This document shows positions 16,226 to 24,712 of a stretch of DNA of 29,657 nucleotides, one piece after another. The notes under the pieces are model-generated. The model was not told where the DNA came from and did not search any database. It worked only from the letters and a program-made list of their open reading frames with translations. The DNA is from a bacterium (GTDB lineage Bacteria > Zixibacteria > MSB-5A5 > GN15 > FEB-12). The translations under genes were made by a program, and so were the position numbers. The first letter of the stretch is position 1. Every line of letters starts with the position of its first letter. Location of the stretch: positions 1 to 29,657 of the forward strand of contig JAUWMW010000002.1 of the NCBI GenBank assembly GCA_030612965.1, given 5' to 3'.

Positions 16226-17172
16226 GCCGGCAGCCTCTCGGCAACACGAAGTCGGGCCGACCGGGAGCGGGGGTTGGATGCTATCTCTTCAGCAGCAGGC
16301 ATTACCGGTTTGCGAGTGATGATTTGCATCTGGGGAACCCGGCCACACACACAGACCGGGAATCGAGGAGGACAGATGCACCCTTTGGCGGCCTGCTGAA
16401 AGAAGCGCTTGACGATGCGGTCCTCCAGCGAATGGTAGGCAATTACGGCCATGCGACCGCCGGTATTGAGGTAATCCGGCGCCATAGGAAGGAGCTTCGA
16501 GAGTTGGGCCAACTCCTCATTAACAGCGATACGCAACGCCTGAAAACAGCGGGCTAGAGCTTTGTTGCGATAATTCGGAGGTGCCAGTTGGGAGACGATG
16601 GTGGTGAGGTCGGCGCTGGCGGTGAACATTCTCTGTTGTCTTTCCCTGACAATCGCTGCAGCCACTCGGGCCGCCTGCCTCTCCTCACCGAAATCGCGAA
16701 AGATGGCGGTGAGGTCCTTCTTGCTCAGCGAGTTTAGCAGTTCCGCCGCGGTCGGCCCGCCGGACTCCGGGTCGAACCGCATGTCCAGAGGTCCCTCCAG
16801 ACTGAATGAAAACCCGCGCTCGGCATCTGCCAGTTGATCTGATGAGAGTCCCAGATCGAGCAGAATACCGTCAAACTTCTTATCCTCGAATTGGCCGACT
16901 ACGGTTTTCAAGTCGCCGTATGCGGCGTGTACAACATCACGGACTGGCCGGCAGTCACCGAGATTTCGTCTGGTCCGATCGACCGCCTCAGGATCCCGGT
17001 CGAGACCGTACAGTCGGGCCGCCGTGCCCAGCTTCGAGGCCAATGCCTTCATGTGGCCGCCGGCACCAGCGGTGAGATCGAGATAGGCGCCATCAGGATT
17101 AGTCACCAGCATGGCAACTACCTCGGCGACCAGCACCGGTCGGTGACTACTCTCGTTCGCGTCCGGGATCAT
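16222..17172 (-). CDS. rsmH: 16S rRNA (cytosine-1402-N4)-methyltransferase RsmH (MraW)
   Basis: SAM-dependent methyltransferase that modifies C1402 in the ribosomal P site. The 316-residue product starts with the family-typical SHRPVLVAEVVAML (about 9-22). It has the SAM loop LDLTAGAGGHMKAL (about 32-45), LYGLDRDPEAV, FDGILLDLGLSSDQL and FSFSLEGPLDMRFD, and a C-terminal VIAYHSLEDRIVKRFF. The glycine loop reads TAGAGGHM where many homologues have TxGxGGHS, a minor change. Its ATG lies 26 nt inside the 3' end of mraZ and has no obvious ribosome site, suggesting coupling to mraZ translation. Confidence 0.97.
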   Translation of the reverse strand: MIPDANESSHRPVLVAEVVAMLVTNPDGAYLDLTAGAGGHMKALASKLGTAARLYGLDRDPEAVDRTRRNLGDCRPVRDVVHAAYGDLKTVVGQFEDKKFDGILLDLGLSSDQLADAERGFSFSLEGPLDMRFDPESGGPTAAELLNSLSKKDLTAIFRDFGEERQAARVAAAIVRERQQRMFTASADLTTIVSQLAPPNYRNKALARCFQALRIAVNEELAQLSKLLPMAPDYLNTGGRMAVIAYHSLEDRIVKRFFQQAAKGCICPPRFPVCVCGRVPQMQIITRKPVMPAAEEIASNPRSRSARLRVAERLPA

Positions 17173-17626
17173 GGACGGAAAACAGTCGCTCGGCTACTTC
17201 CTCGTAACTCCCTGCGAACTGCTCGAGATAGTATTCATACCTTTGCGGATCCCAAATCTCCAGCCACCGATTGACACCGATCACCAACAGTTCTTTGGAC
17301 AACCGCGCTTCCTTGACCAGGTGCGAAGGTACCAGGATACGGCCGCTGCGATCGGGTTTCACGGCGCCGGCGGATGAATAGAACCGCCGACTGAAAAAGC
17401 GAAAATCCTTCTGCGTAAAATTGAGGGAAGAAAAGCGACGCTGGACCTCTGTCCACTCAGCCTCAGGGTAAAGACTCAGACAGCCTTCCAACCCCTTCGT
17501 CAGAACCAGGGTACCCTTCAGCAGTGGCGTGCCGTCCGGCCCGTTCACTGCTCTCAGCCTGGCCGGCAGGGCGAAACGCCCTTTGTCATCCATCGTCGTT
17601 TGGTAGCGACCGACGAAACCAGTCAC
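17147..17626 (-). CDS. mraZ: Transcriptional regulator MraZ
   Basis: First gene of the dcw operon. In E. coli and mycoplasmas MraZ is a ring-forming AbrB-fold DNA-binding protein acting on the operon's own promoter region. The 159-residue product has two MraZ repeats, each with the DxxGR core: DDKGRFALPARLR near the N-terminus and DRSGRILVPSHLV near residue 90. The frame is open to 17689, but GTG at 17626 is chosen because GGAGG lies 6 nt upstream and the product then begins TGFVGRYQTTMDDKGR, as the family requires. Three 10-bp direct repeats immediately precede this start and are the likely operator. Confidence 0.96.
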   Translation of the reverse strand: MTGFVGRYQTTMDDKGRFALPARLRAVNGPDGTPLLKGTLVLTKGLEGCLSLYPEAEWTEVQRRFSSLNFTQKDFRFFSRRFYSSAGAVKPDRSGRILVPSHLVKEARLSKELLVIGVNRWLEIWDPQRYEYYLEQFAGSYEEVAERLFSVHDPGRERE

Positions 17627-17656
17627 CGGTTTCCTCCACTTTCCGCCATTTTCCGC
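17627..17656 (-). promoter_or_regulatory. Probable MraZ box: three 10-bp direct repeats
   Basis: On the minus strand GCGGAAAATG (17647-17656), GCGGAAAGTG (17637-17646) and GAGGAAACCG (17627-17636) are tandem repeats with exact 10-bp period, ending against the mraZ GTG. Read with a 2-nt shift they give TGGCG-N5-TGGAG-N5-CGGTG, the same geometry as the E. coli mra operator (TGGGN boxes spaced by 5). The last repeat contains the ribosome site, so binding could block both transcription and translation. Confidence 0.68.
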
Positions 17657-17669
17657 TCTAATTATCCTT

Positions 17670-17699
17670 ATTCTACATATTCTTCCCACTGGAAGTCAA
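17670..17699 (-). promoter_or_regulatory. Sigma-70-like promoter of the dcw operon
   Basis: On the minus strand TTGACT (17694-17699) and TAGAAT (17670-17675) are separated by 18 bp, close to the TTGACA/TATAAT consensus. The predicted start near 17663 leaves about 37 nt of leader containing the direct repeats. A further AGTGGGAAG inside the spacer resembles an extra MraZ half-box. Confidence 0.7.
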
Positions 17700-18040
17700 G
17701 CGATTTTTTCGCCAGATTGAAAAAACAGGTCTCCTTAACTTCCAGCTACTCAAAGAGTAAGGAATATCACTTTTCACAAAGACGTTAAGCCGGTGTTGTG
17801 AACAAAGCTTCAGACAAAGACCGGTACGTCTGAAAAGCCAGGAATTCGGGCTAAATCCTTCAAATGTTGGGGGTTCGCCACTATAAAGAGCGACCTATAT
17901 CGCCCTCCCGATCCTCCTCCGTTCCCTTATCTATTGCCCCGAACCGGCTGATTAACAGCAAATTGCGCGCATTCGAGAGGTTTTCAGAGGTCGGGCTTCG
18001 GAGAGGGTCGGTCTCTTGCACTATTTGTGGCAGGTTCAGG
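17700..18040. other. Divergent intergenic region, no gene seen
   Basis: This stretch separates the dcw promoter from the rightward protease gene. A reading frame from 17864 runs into the protease, but its N-terminal residues look non-coding (basic, no signal-peptide features) and it has no good ribosome site. It contains a small TACTC-AAA-GAGTA palindrome near 17747-17759. I see no convincing plus-strand promoter. Confidence 0.4.
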
Positions 18041-20371
18041 ATGAAACGAGCGAGCACGAATATGAAACTACACATCCTCCTATTGGCAACCCTAATGATC
18101 CTGGCCGGATCGGCTTTGTCCGGCACGGCAACGTTGGAATTCGACACCGATGAGATTGAGTTTGATGCCGCTACCGAACAGATTGAATACAGGGGATTTG
18201 AGGCTACTTCTGTTGGTTTGGCTTTGACCCTTCCGAGCCGAACGTACTATGTTGCGCTTGGCATGGGCGAATCGGTGGAATCGGTAAGCTATGAAGTCAC
18301 CGACTCCGAACCGCTGGGATCTCTGAGCGGAAAAGCCCTGGAACATGACATCCCGACTGGTAAGATTCAGGTCGGCGGTGTGAATCTGGCGAGCACCTTC
18401 GCGGAAAACGAGTTCGGCAGGAAGGCGGTCGAGGTTGCTGACGTCATTCAGATCGATCAGGACCGCTATGTCAACCTGGTGGTTTTCCCGGTGTCGGTTG
18501 GGGCCGAAGGTACAGCACAACTCAACAAAGCCATCACCATCAGAATCGGCCAGGAAATCCTGGCCTCCGAACGGCTGCTGACGGAACTGCCCGGCGTCGA
18601 GTTCCGTTCGCAGGAATCACCCATGGCCACGCTATCCGGTGGCGACGCACCCATCGACTACGTCATCATCACCGCACCGGAGTTGGCCACGCCCCTGCAA
18701 CGTCTGGCCGTTTACAAGAACAGCACCGGATATCGATCTGAGGTGAGGTTTATTGGTGACGTACTATCACCGCAGACCGGCCGCGATGACGCCGAAAAGT
18801 TGCGCAACTACCTTGTTCAGTTCTACCTCGATGGCGGTCGGTTTGTATTGATGGCTGGCGACCATACGATCCTTCCGATCCGCTACGCTTATCATCGGGC
18901 AGTCGACACGATGCCGAATCTCGGTGTGCAGCAGGTGTGCGATCTCTACTTTGCCGATCTAACCGGAGAATGGGATCAGGACAACGACAACGTCTGGGGC
19001 GAGCGTACCGACGATCAGGCCGACCTGATCCCGGAGCTTTGGGTCGGGAGGCTGCCGTTTAACAGTGTCGAGCAGTTCGACGCCTATGTCGATAAGCTTA
19101 TCGCCTACGAGACCGAACCGGGAGGCGATGATCGCAGTTATCTGTCGAAAGCATTCTTCTTCTCATCCGATCAGATGCGTGATTACTCAGGCGGCGGTCA
19201 GCATGCCCGCATCGCTCTGGCCTACCCAGATCATTTCGACATTGATACTGCCAATGGCGTCGAACTGAATCGCGGCGACGATCCCGACCCACACAATGTA
19301 GTCCCCTGCGAACTGGAAGCGGTGTTAGCGGAGGGTTATGGCATCGTCAATATAATCGCTCACGGATCCGGGACGCTCTTCGAGGTGCGCACCTCGGTAT
19401 ATAACAAATTCCCCAAGACACGGTTCACCACCGACACGACCTCGTCCGCAAACGGCGTCATCAGTCATCTCGCGCCTAACGGACGCACTTCGCTCTACTA
19501 CTCACTGTCCTGCGACAACGGCGCTTTTGACTTTGATTATCCAGAACCGACGCCCAATATCGTGGTCACGACTTTAGCCTTGCCCGATGCCGGCGCGGTC
19601 GCCTTTGTGGCCAATTCACGTTGGGGTTGGGTGGGGTCGAGTCACCTGCTTCAGCGAGCCTTCTTCGATTCCGCCTTCGCCCACCCGGATCGTCCGACCG
19701 TCGCGGCCATGTACGACTCAAAGCTGCGCTACCACTACGTGCGCGATGTCGTCTACGGTCAGAACTTCTATGGGGATCCGACGCTGATAATGTACCACGA
19801 TATCCCCGGTGAACTATCCGTCGATGTCCAAGCTGAAAGCGGAGCCTGGGATATCGACGTTTCCGCTGTCGGTGAACCGGTGGATAACTGTCTCATCGTT
19901 CTCTGCGATACGTTAGGTATGATCGAGCGGGTCAGCACCGATAATCAGGGGCACGTCAGCATCTGGGCCGACTACGAGCCTCTCAACAGCTACACAGTTG
20001 CGGCGGTCAAGCCCGGCTTCACCATTGAACTCATAGCCTTCGCGCCGTCGATAGCCGCCGACGCCGATGACCGTGTCGATGACAACCTCCCGCGCGACTA
20101 TGGGTTGTCCCAGAACTATCCCAACCCCTTCAACCCCCTCACCACTATCCGCTTTGACCTGCCCCGCCGAAGTCAGGTGGATTTGTCCGTCTACAACATC
20201 CTGGGGCAGCATACCGCCACCCTCAGCGAGGGTGTGCTGCCGTTCGGCGCCTATGAAGTGACATGGGACGGACGCAACGAGTACGGGGCCACCGTGGCCA
20301 GCGGCGTCTACTTCTACCGCCTCATCGCCGACGGTTTCACTGAAGAGAAAAAGATGGTGCTGGTGCGCTGA
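18041..20371 (+). CDS. Secreted gingipain-like C25 cysteine protease with sorting tail
   Basis: The 776-residue product starts with a signal peptide (basic start, hydrophobic LLLATLMILAG, cleavage near SALSG). The body matches the peptidase C25 fold: MAGDHTILPIRYAY, CDLYFADLTGEWDQDND and ELWVGRLPFN, then the catalytic His in IIAHGSG (His441) and the catalytic Cys in YSLSCDNGAF (Cys491). The final 90 residues (687-776) form an immunoglobulin-like C-terminal domain with LSQNYPNPFNP, WDGRNEYG, VASGVYFYRL and a basic end EEKKMVLVR. This resembles FlgD-like or type IX secretion sorting tails. It is probably exported, then processed or attached at the surface. An alternative start is ATG 18062. It is monocistronic on the plus strand, divergent from mraZ. 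Confidence 0.9.
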   Translation: MKRASTNMKLHILLLATLMILAGSALSGTATLEFDTDEIEFDAATEQIEYRGFEATSVGLALTLPSRTYYVALGMGESVESVSYEVTDSEPLGSLSGKALEHDIPTGKIQVGGVNLASTFAENEFGRKAVEVADVIQIDQDRYVNLVVFPVSVGAEGTAQLNKAITIRIGQEILASERLLTELPGVEFRSQESPMATLSGGDAPIDYVIITAPELATPLQRLAVYKNSTGYRSEVRFIGDVLSPQTGRDDAEKLRNYLVQFYLDGGRFVLMAGDHTILPIRYAYHRAVDTMPNLGVQQVCDLYFADLTGEWDQDNDNVWGERTDDQADLIPELWVGRLPFNSVEQFDAYVDKLIAYETEPGGDDRSYLSKAFFFSSDQMRDYSGGGQHARIALAYPDHFDIDTANGVELNRGDDPDPHNVVPCELEAVLAEGYGIVNIIAHGSGTLFEVRTSVYNKFPKTRFTTDTTSSANGVISHLAPNGRTSLYYSLSCDNGAFDFDYPEPTPNIVVTTLALPDAGAVAFVANSRWGWVGSSHLLQRAFFDSAFAHPDRPTVAAMYDSKLRYHYVRDVVYGQNFYGDPTLIMYHDIPGELSVDVQAESGAWDIDVSAVGEPVDNCLIVLCDTLGMIERVSTDNQGHVSIWADYEPLNSYTVAAVKPGFTIELIAFAPSIAADADDRVDDNLPRDYGLSQNYPNPFNPLTTIRFDLPRRSQVDLSVYNILGQHTATLSEGVLPFGAYEVTWDGRNEYGATVASGVYFYRLIADGFTEEKKMVLVR

Positions 20372-20559
20372 GTGCGCGCTGGGTTCTTTGCCGTTGTCGC
20401 AGCCTGACGACTGTTGGTATCCTCTCGTGAATCAGCTTTGGGAAGGCGATGACCATCGCCAACAAAGTCCGCTAATCTCCTTTACACCACTATCGCCCTA
20501 TAGTAACTTCAGAGCGCTGTTCGCAGTGGAAGATTACTTTCCAATCGGAGAACCAATCG
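20372..20559. other. Intergenic gap between protease and AsnB-like gene
   Basis: The 188-nt gap contains no clear terminator, promoter or small gene. A frame from 20388 overlaps the AsnB-like gene out of phase and shows no protein-like features. A short direct repeat CCAATCGG occurs at 20541-20548 and 20553-20560, next to the GTG start. Confidence 0.35.
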
Positions 20560-22368
20560 GTGCCGGGTATTCATTTCGTACATGGTCGTCGAGCGCGAAA
20601 CGGCGCGCCGACCTTCAAGGCGATGCTGAGCGAACTGCTGCACGATGAACAGTATCGTGCGGAGGTTCTTTATTCGGATGAGGAGGTCAGCTTAGGGACC
20701 ACTCGTTACCCCGAGTACCCGATAGCTGTCTGGGACGATGCTGACTACTTCATCCTGTTGGAGGGGAGGCTGCATGGGTTGAACGACAAACAACTATATG
20801 CCGATCTTCGGTCGTTGTGTTCCCTGCTTTTTCAGGATGTGTTCGACGTTGTCAGGGACTGGCTGCTTGCTCATGACGGCGAATACCTGGTATTGGTTCG
20901 TGATAAGCGCACTTCCCACTGGACCCTGGTCAACGACGCATTGGGACGGCTGCCGATCTACTACGGTCGCGTCGGTGAAACCGAAGTTCTCTCTCGAGAA
21001 CTCCGGTTTGTTGCTATGAACGACCCGCAGGTGCGCATGGACCGCATGGCGATAGCTCAGTACCTGCTGCTTGATTGTCCCCACGGCGAGCGTACGTTGC
21101 TTGAAGCCGTGGATCGATTGCCACCATCCACCTTGTTGCGTTGGTCGTCGGCCAACGAACCTGTTATCCGCCGACAGTTGCACAGTTTCAACCTCGAACC
21201 GGAAGAAACCGGACGGAGCCTGACAGAAAACGCCGAACATCTGGTCACGCTGTTTACTCAGGCCTGCCGTGATCGGGCGGCAACAGTCAGTGAGTCGATC
21301 TTATCGTTGAGCGGCGGTCTGGATTCTCGGGCCGTTGCTGCCGGCTTGCAGCGGACAGGTCGCTGTACGCACGCCATGACGTTCGAAGATGCTCTCGGAA
21401 GCGCGACGTCAGAGGTGGAAATTGCGCGTAAGATCGCCGAGAAGCTCAAACTGGACTGGCAGGTTGTGCCTTTGCCTCGGGCGACCGGTCGCGATATCAG
21501 GCAGCACTTGAGCATCAAAGGCGGTATGAACTATGTCGCGCAGGCGTTCGGTCTCCCCTTCCTCAGGGAGATCGTCCGTCAGTTTGGCCGCGCCGCCATA
21601 TTCATGTCGGGGGATGGCGGAGGTACCACGCTGCCCAACCTTACGCCCGAAAGTCGACTCAAGGAAGGTTCGGACGTTGTCAGGTACTACCTTCATCGAT
21701 ACCAGGTCCTGCCGCTTAGTCTGGTCACAGAGCTAACGGGCATTACCGGGGACGAGATAATCCACGAGCTAATCTCTTTGATCGAATCCTACCCGGAGAC
21801 GTCGTACCGTCACAAGTACGTTCATCTAATGCTGTACTGTCGGCGTATGCGGTGGGCCTTTGAGGGCGAAGACTGTAATCGCGTGTTTCTCTGGGCGACC
21901 ACACCCTTTTATGCGCAACGCTTCTTCGCAGCCGCCATGTCCATTCCCGATGAATTGAAACGTGGTCATCGCCTGTACCGCGACTTCCTCAGACAACTTT
22001 CCCCGATCGCAGCCGAGATTGTCGACGTCAACCGTGGGCTGGCTGTTACCTCGCCGTCCTACGAACGAAAGCTACGCCTTATCGCCCAGCTGAATCGGTA
22101 TCCACTTCTGGCACGAGCAGCGAAGAAACTACTTAGAAGGCGGTCTTCGTACAGTCCCACATCAGCCGCAATTCGCTGCCTGAATGATCAGACCCTGCAT
22201 TCGGTTGTTTCTGAGTATGTCGATCCCGCAGCGTTCAAGAAACTGCTGGATCATTGCCACAAGTACACTCGCGAGGCGATGGACAATCTGCTCACGGTTA
22301 CCGCGGCGACTGAAATGCTGACCGGAGCGGAGTGTACGCTTGATCGATATCTGGATGATGAATTCTGA
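20560..22368 (+). CDS. Asparagine-synthetase-like amidotransferase lacking Cys2
   Basis: The 602-residue product has the two-domain layout of class B asparagine synthetases. The N-terminal Ntn-hydrolase-like domain (about 1-200) contains FILLEGRLHG, HDGEYLVLVRD and DALGRLPIYY. The AsnB ATP-pyrophosphatase domain has the PP-loop SGGLDSRAVA (251-260) and FMSGDGGG. The protein begins MPGI where active enzymes have MCGI, so the glutaminase nucleophile Cys2 is replaced by Pro. It may use ammonia directly, or form amide bonds on another substrate as beta-lactam synthetase and lasso-peptide cyclases do. The start is GTG (20560), with GGAG 11 nt ahead and no other start in frame nearby. Convergent glycosyltransferases suggest a role in surface glycan modification, which is inference. 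Confidence 0.82.
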   Translation: MPGIHFVHGRRARNGAPTFKAMLSELLHDEQYRAEVLYSDEEVSLGTTRYPEYPIAVWDDADYFILLEGRLHGLNDKQLYADLRSLCSLLFQDVFDVVRDWLLAHDGEYLVLVRDKRTSHWTLVNDALGRLPIYYGRVGETEVLSRELRFVAMNDPQVRMDRMAIAQYLLLDCPHGERTLLEAVDRLPPSTLLRWSSANEPVIRRQLHSFNLEPEETGRSLTENAEHLVTLFTQACRDRAATVSESILSLSGGLDSRAVAAGLQRTGRCTHAMTFEDALGSATSEVEIARKIAEKLKLDWQVVPLPRATGRDIRQHLSIKGGMNYVAQAFGLPFLREIVRQFGRAAIFMSGDGGGTTLPNLTPESRLKEGSDVVRYYLHRYQVLPLSLVTELTGITGDEIIHELISLIESYPETSYRHKYVHLMLYCRRMRWAFEGEDCNRVFLWATTPFYAQRFFAAAMSIPDELKRGHRLYRDFLRQLSPIAAEIVDVNRGLAVTSPSYERKLRLIAQLNRYPLLARAAKKLLRRRSSYSPTSAAIRCLNDQTLHSVVSEYVDPAAFKKLLDHCHKYTREAMDNLLTVTAATEMLTGAECTLDRYLDDEF

Positions 22369-22396
22369 CAAGACCGGCGGCGCCGATTCTGTCAGA
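22364..22396. terminator. Hairpin between convergent genes, possible bidirectional terminator
   Basis: TCTGACA (22364-22370) and TGTCAGA (22390-22396) form a 7-bp stem spanning both convergent stop codons, with an inner CGGC/GCCG stem. Neither side is followed by a clear T-run, so it is a weak candidate. Confidence 0.3.
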
Positions 22397-23639
22397 GCGC
22401 TTTAATCAGTTCAGCAAATCGGTCGACCATAGCGGTTGCCGTGAACGGTTGGGCATATGCCGGGCAGGCGGTAATCGATAGTTCGCCGGACAGATGCTCC
22501 TGCACAAGGTTACCAACGAAACCCACAGCATTTTCGACACTGCCGGCACCGGAGAGATCGAAGATACAGGCATTACCTGATTCCTCCAACAGATCGGCTG
22601 CGGCGGCGCCACGTGGTATGGCGGCAAGAATGGGTCGTCCAGAGGCGAACAGGTCGAACAAACGAGAGGGAACGATGCCCCGCTCTTTGGTCGAGGCCAG
22701 TCCGAAGTAGAAAAGAGACGCTTCGGATAGTATCTCAACCGACCGACGTCGGTCCTGAAAACCGTGCATGGTGCAAACCTCGGTCAGGGCGTACTTTCGC
22801 AGAAGCGCCCGGACCCAGCCTTCGTCAACACGTCCCACTTGCAGCAGTCGGATATGCCTGAACAACTCGGGGGATGCCTCGCGCAGCATCGCGAGCACTC
22901 TCAAGAGCGGCTCCACGGGAACGAGTTCATCGAAAGTTCCGAGTAGTCCGATGTTCACGACGGAGCGATCCGACGGAGCGTGCCAATGTTGTGCCAAAGT
23001 GTCGTCGTAGCCGTTGAAGATGACTTCGCCGTCACCAAGGTACTCACTGATAGCGGGGTTGCAGGTCGTGACTACGGCGGCGCGATTTTTGACAGTTCCG
23101 ATAGTATCCCAGGCTCGCTTCCGGCGTGATTGACTCGCAAAGACATCTTCGATTTTGTGGCTTATCCAGAAATCACGGAAATCGGCAATCCAGAGCAGTC
23201 TGGTCTCGGTGTGGATGGCTTGCGCAACGAGATGGCAGGAGATAGGCGGCGACGTGGAGATCAGAGTTGTGTAGTTATTCTCACGCACCAACCGGCGCGC
23301 TAACCTCACCGCCGGAGCGACCCAGCCGATCTTGGGGTCGGGGAAGAACCGATTCGAGATCCACCCGGCCCGACGGATGTGAGTTTCACGTACACGGCGA
23401 ATCCCGGCCAGGCGCAGTAGTCGTTGGGGATCGCGGCTGCCGGCCCGATGTATGCGAGTCATGTCGAGACCTTCGAGCAAGTCTGGCTCGAAAACGCGAT
23501 AGGCTACCGGTTTGACCGTGAGGACATCGCACTGGATACCGTGAGACGGCAGCAGCCGGAAAAGCGATAACGGTCGTCCCACGCCGGCGCCGCCCAAGGG
23601 AGGAAAGTAGTAGCAAATCAGCAGCACGCGCGGTGTCAT
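22392..23639 (-). CDS. GT4-type glycosyltransferase
   Basis: The 415-residue product has the GT-B double Rossmann layout. The N-terminus CYYFPPLGGAGVGRP (about 9-23) is the acceptor-side loop typical of family 4 enzymes. STSPPISCHLVA and WIADFRDFW (about 160-170) follow, then the linker VIFNGYDD, a second domain with IGLLGTFDE, and a C-terminal donor-binding region with KERGIVPSRLFDLFASGRPILA (the E-x7-E-like position is partly altered). It is presumably cytoplasmic or membrane-associated, adding a sugar to a surface glycan precursor; donor and acceptor cannot be read from sequence. Its ATG overlaps the stop of the upstream transferase (ATGA). It is the last gene of the right-hand operon. Confidence 0.87.
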   Translation of the reverse strand: MTPRVLLICYYFPPLGGAGVGRPLSLFRLLPSHGIQCDVLTVKPVAYRVFEPDLLEGLDMTRIHRAGSRDPQRLLRLAGIRRVRETHIRRAGWISNRFFPDPKIGWVAPAVRLARRLVRENNYTTLISTSPPISCHLVAQAIHTETRLLWIADFRDFWISHKIEDVFASQSRRKRAWDTIGTVKNRAAVVTTCNPAISEYLGDGEVIFNGYDDTLAQHWHAPSDRSVVNIGLLGTFDELVPVEPLLRVLAMLREASPELFRHIRLLQVGRVDEGWVRALLRKYALTEVCTMHGFQDRRRSVEILSEASLFYFGLASTKERGIVPSRLFDLFASGRPILAAIPRGAAAADLLEESGNACIFDLSGAGSVENAVGFVGNLVQEHLSGELSITACPAYAQPFTATAMVDRFAELIKAL

Positions 23640-24712
23640 CGATTGCTCCGATCAACCAACCGACGCATGATGGCTATCTGAGCTGTCGCGTTGTCTTCAA
23701 AGATGGCGTCTCGCTGTACCTTCTCAAAGTTGCGGCGGCGCAGGTCGGTGAAGCTGTCGCCGCCCCGGACAATACCAGTGATGATTCTGCGCAGAGTATC
23801 ATCATCATCCGGTGGAAAGAGTCGTCCATTGTCGTCAGACAGCCATTCCTGAACACCAGGGATGTCAGCAGCAATCGGCAGCAATCCCAGCGCCATCGCC
23901 TCGATCAGCGATGCCGGCGAGGAATCGGAGCGGGAGGCCGACAAGTAAATATCATGCTGGGCCATGAAGGCCAGGAACTGCTCGCGAGGCATGGCATCAT
24001 ACAAGTTGATACCAACGTCAAGATACGGCGTGACTACATCACGAAATCGTGCACTGTCAGGTCCGAACGATGGAAACGTGAGGCTCACTGTGCCGTCGGA
24101 AATCAATGGTTGTAGCGCTCGGACGATAAACTCATTGTTGTAGATGGGCGCCTGCGTCCGGGGAACGATAATTCGCAGAGGCTTCTGAAAGGAGTAATCA
24201 TCCTTGTGCAAGTTCAGGAAGCGGCGTTCGATGCCCCAGGGGATGACAGATCGCTCTGTGCCACCCGCGAGCTTTTCAGCCGCCGACACCAGGAATTCCG
24301 AATCGCCGATCACGTAATCCGCAGCCCTAAGAGCGTAGTGTGTTTTCCTTTTGTGCAACCACGATTTTCGCGGGACGATGAGGATATCGGAACCCCAGAG
24401 GTTGAGCACAATCGGCGGCCACCCTCTCTTGCGCGCCAGAGCCGCGATGAAACCATAGCCGGACGCAAAATGAGGGTTGATCACATCCGGCTGAAACTGC
24501 TTGATCAGTCGCCGGAGTTGCGGCACCACCGAGAGGTAGTGCAACGACTTGACCGGACCTCGCCCGGTTAGGTGGCGACATTCCATCGTGCCGCTCTCAA
24601 GCGAGGCCGTTAGAACATCGCATCCCTGAGTCTGAAGCTGGCGGGCGTACCGTTCGGTATGGAAGGCTCGGGCGTCGGCCAGGAGCAAAACTTTCATGTT
24701 CACGACGTTCAC
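23636..24712 (-). CDS. GT4-type glycosyltransferase
   Basis: The 358-residue product is a GT-B fold glycosyltransferase. The N-terminal domain contains VLLLADARAFHTERYARQL and INPHFASGYGF. The linker region holds GDSEFLVSAAEKL and VIPWGIERRFL. The C-terminal domain carries YLSASRSDSSPASLIEAM with the ExxxxxxxE-like donor motif and GLLPIAADIPGVQEWL. It most resembles family 4 enzymes of polysaccharide and LPS loci. The GTG at 24712 overlaps the stop of the upstream gene (GTGA) with TAGG just ahead; ATG at 24697 is an alternative five residues in. Sugar specificity is unknown. The tight overlap implies co-expression with the FemAB-like gene and the following transferase. Confidence 0.88.
   Translation of the reverse strand: MNVVNMKVLLLADARAFHTERYARQLQTQGCDVLTASLESGTMECRHLTGRGPVKSLHYLSVVPQLRRLIKQFQPDVINPHFASGYGFIAALARKRGWPPIVLNLWGSDILIVPRKSWLHKRKTHYALRAADYVIGDSEFLVSAAEKLAGGTERSVIPWGIERRFLNLHKDDYSFQKPLRIIVPRTQAPIYNNEFIVRALQPLISDGTVSLTFPSFGPDSARFRDVVTPYLDVGINLYDAMPREQFLAFMAQHDIYLSASRSDSSPASLIEAMALGLLPIAADIPGVQEWLSDDNGRLFPPDDDDTLRRIITGIVRGGDSFTDLRRRNFEKVQRDAIFEDNATAQIAIMRRLVDRSNR

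Noticed and set aside
17864..18040. Upstream extension of the C25 protease
   Set aside because: These residues do not resemble a signal peptide or domain; the hydrophobic signal follows the ATGs at 18041 and 18062.
20388..20648. 86-codon plus-strand frame ahead of the AsnB-like gene
   Set aside because: It overlaps the AsnB-like gene out of frame, and the AsnB-like frame carries the conserved domains.
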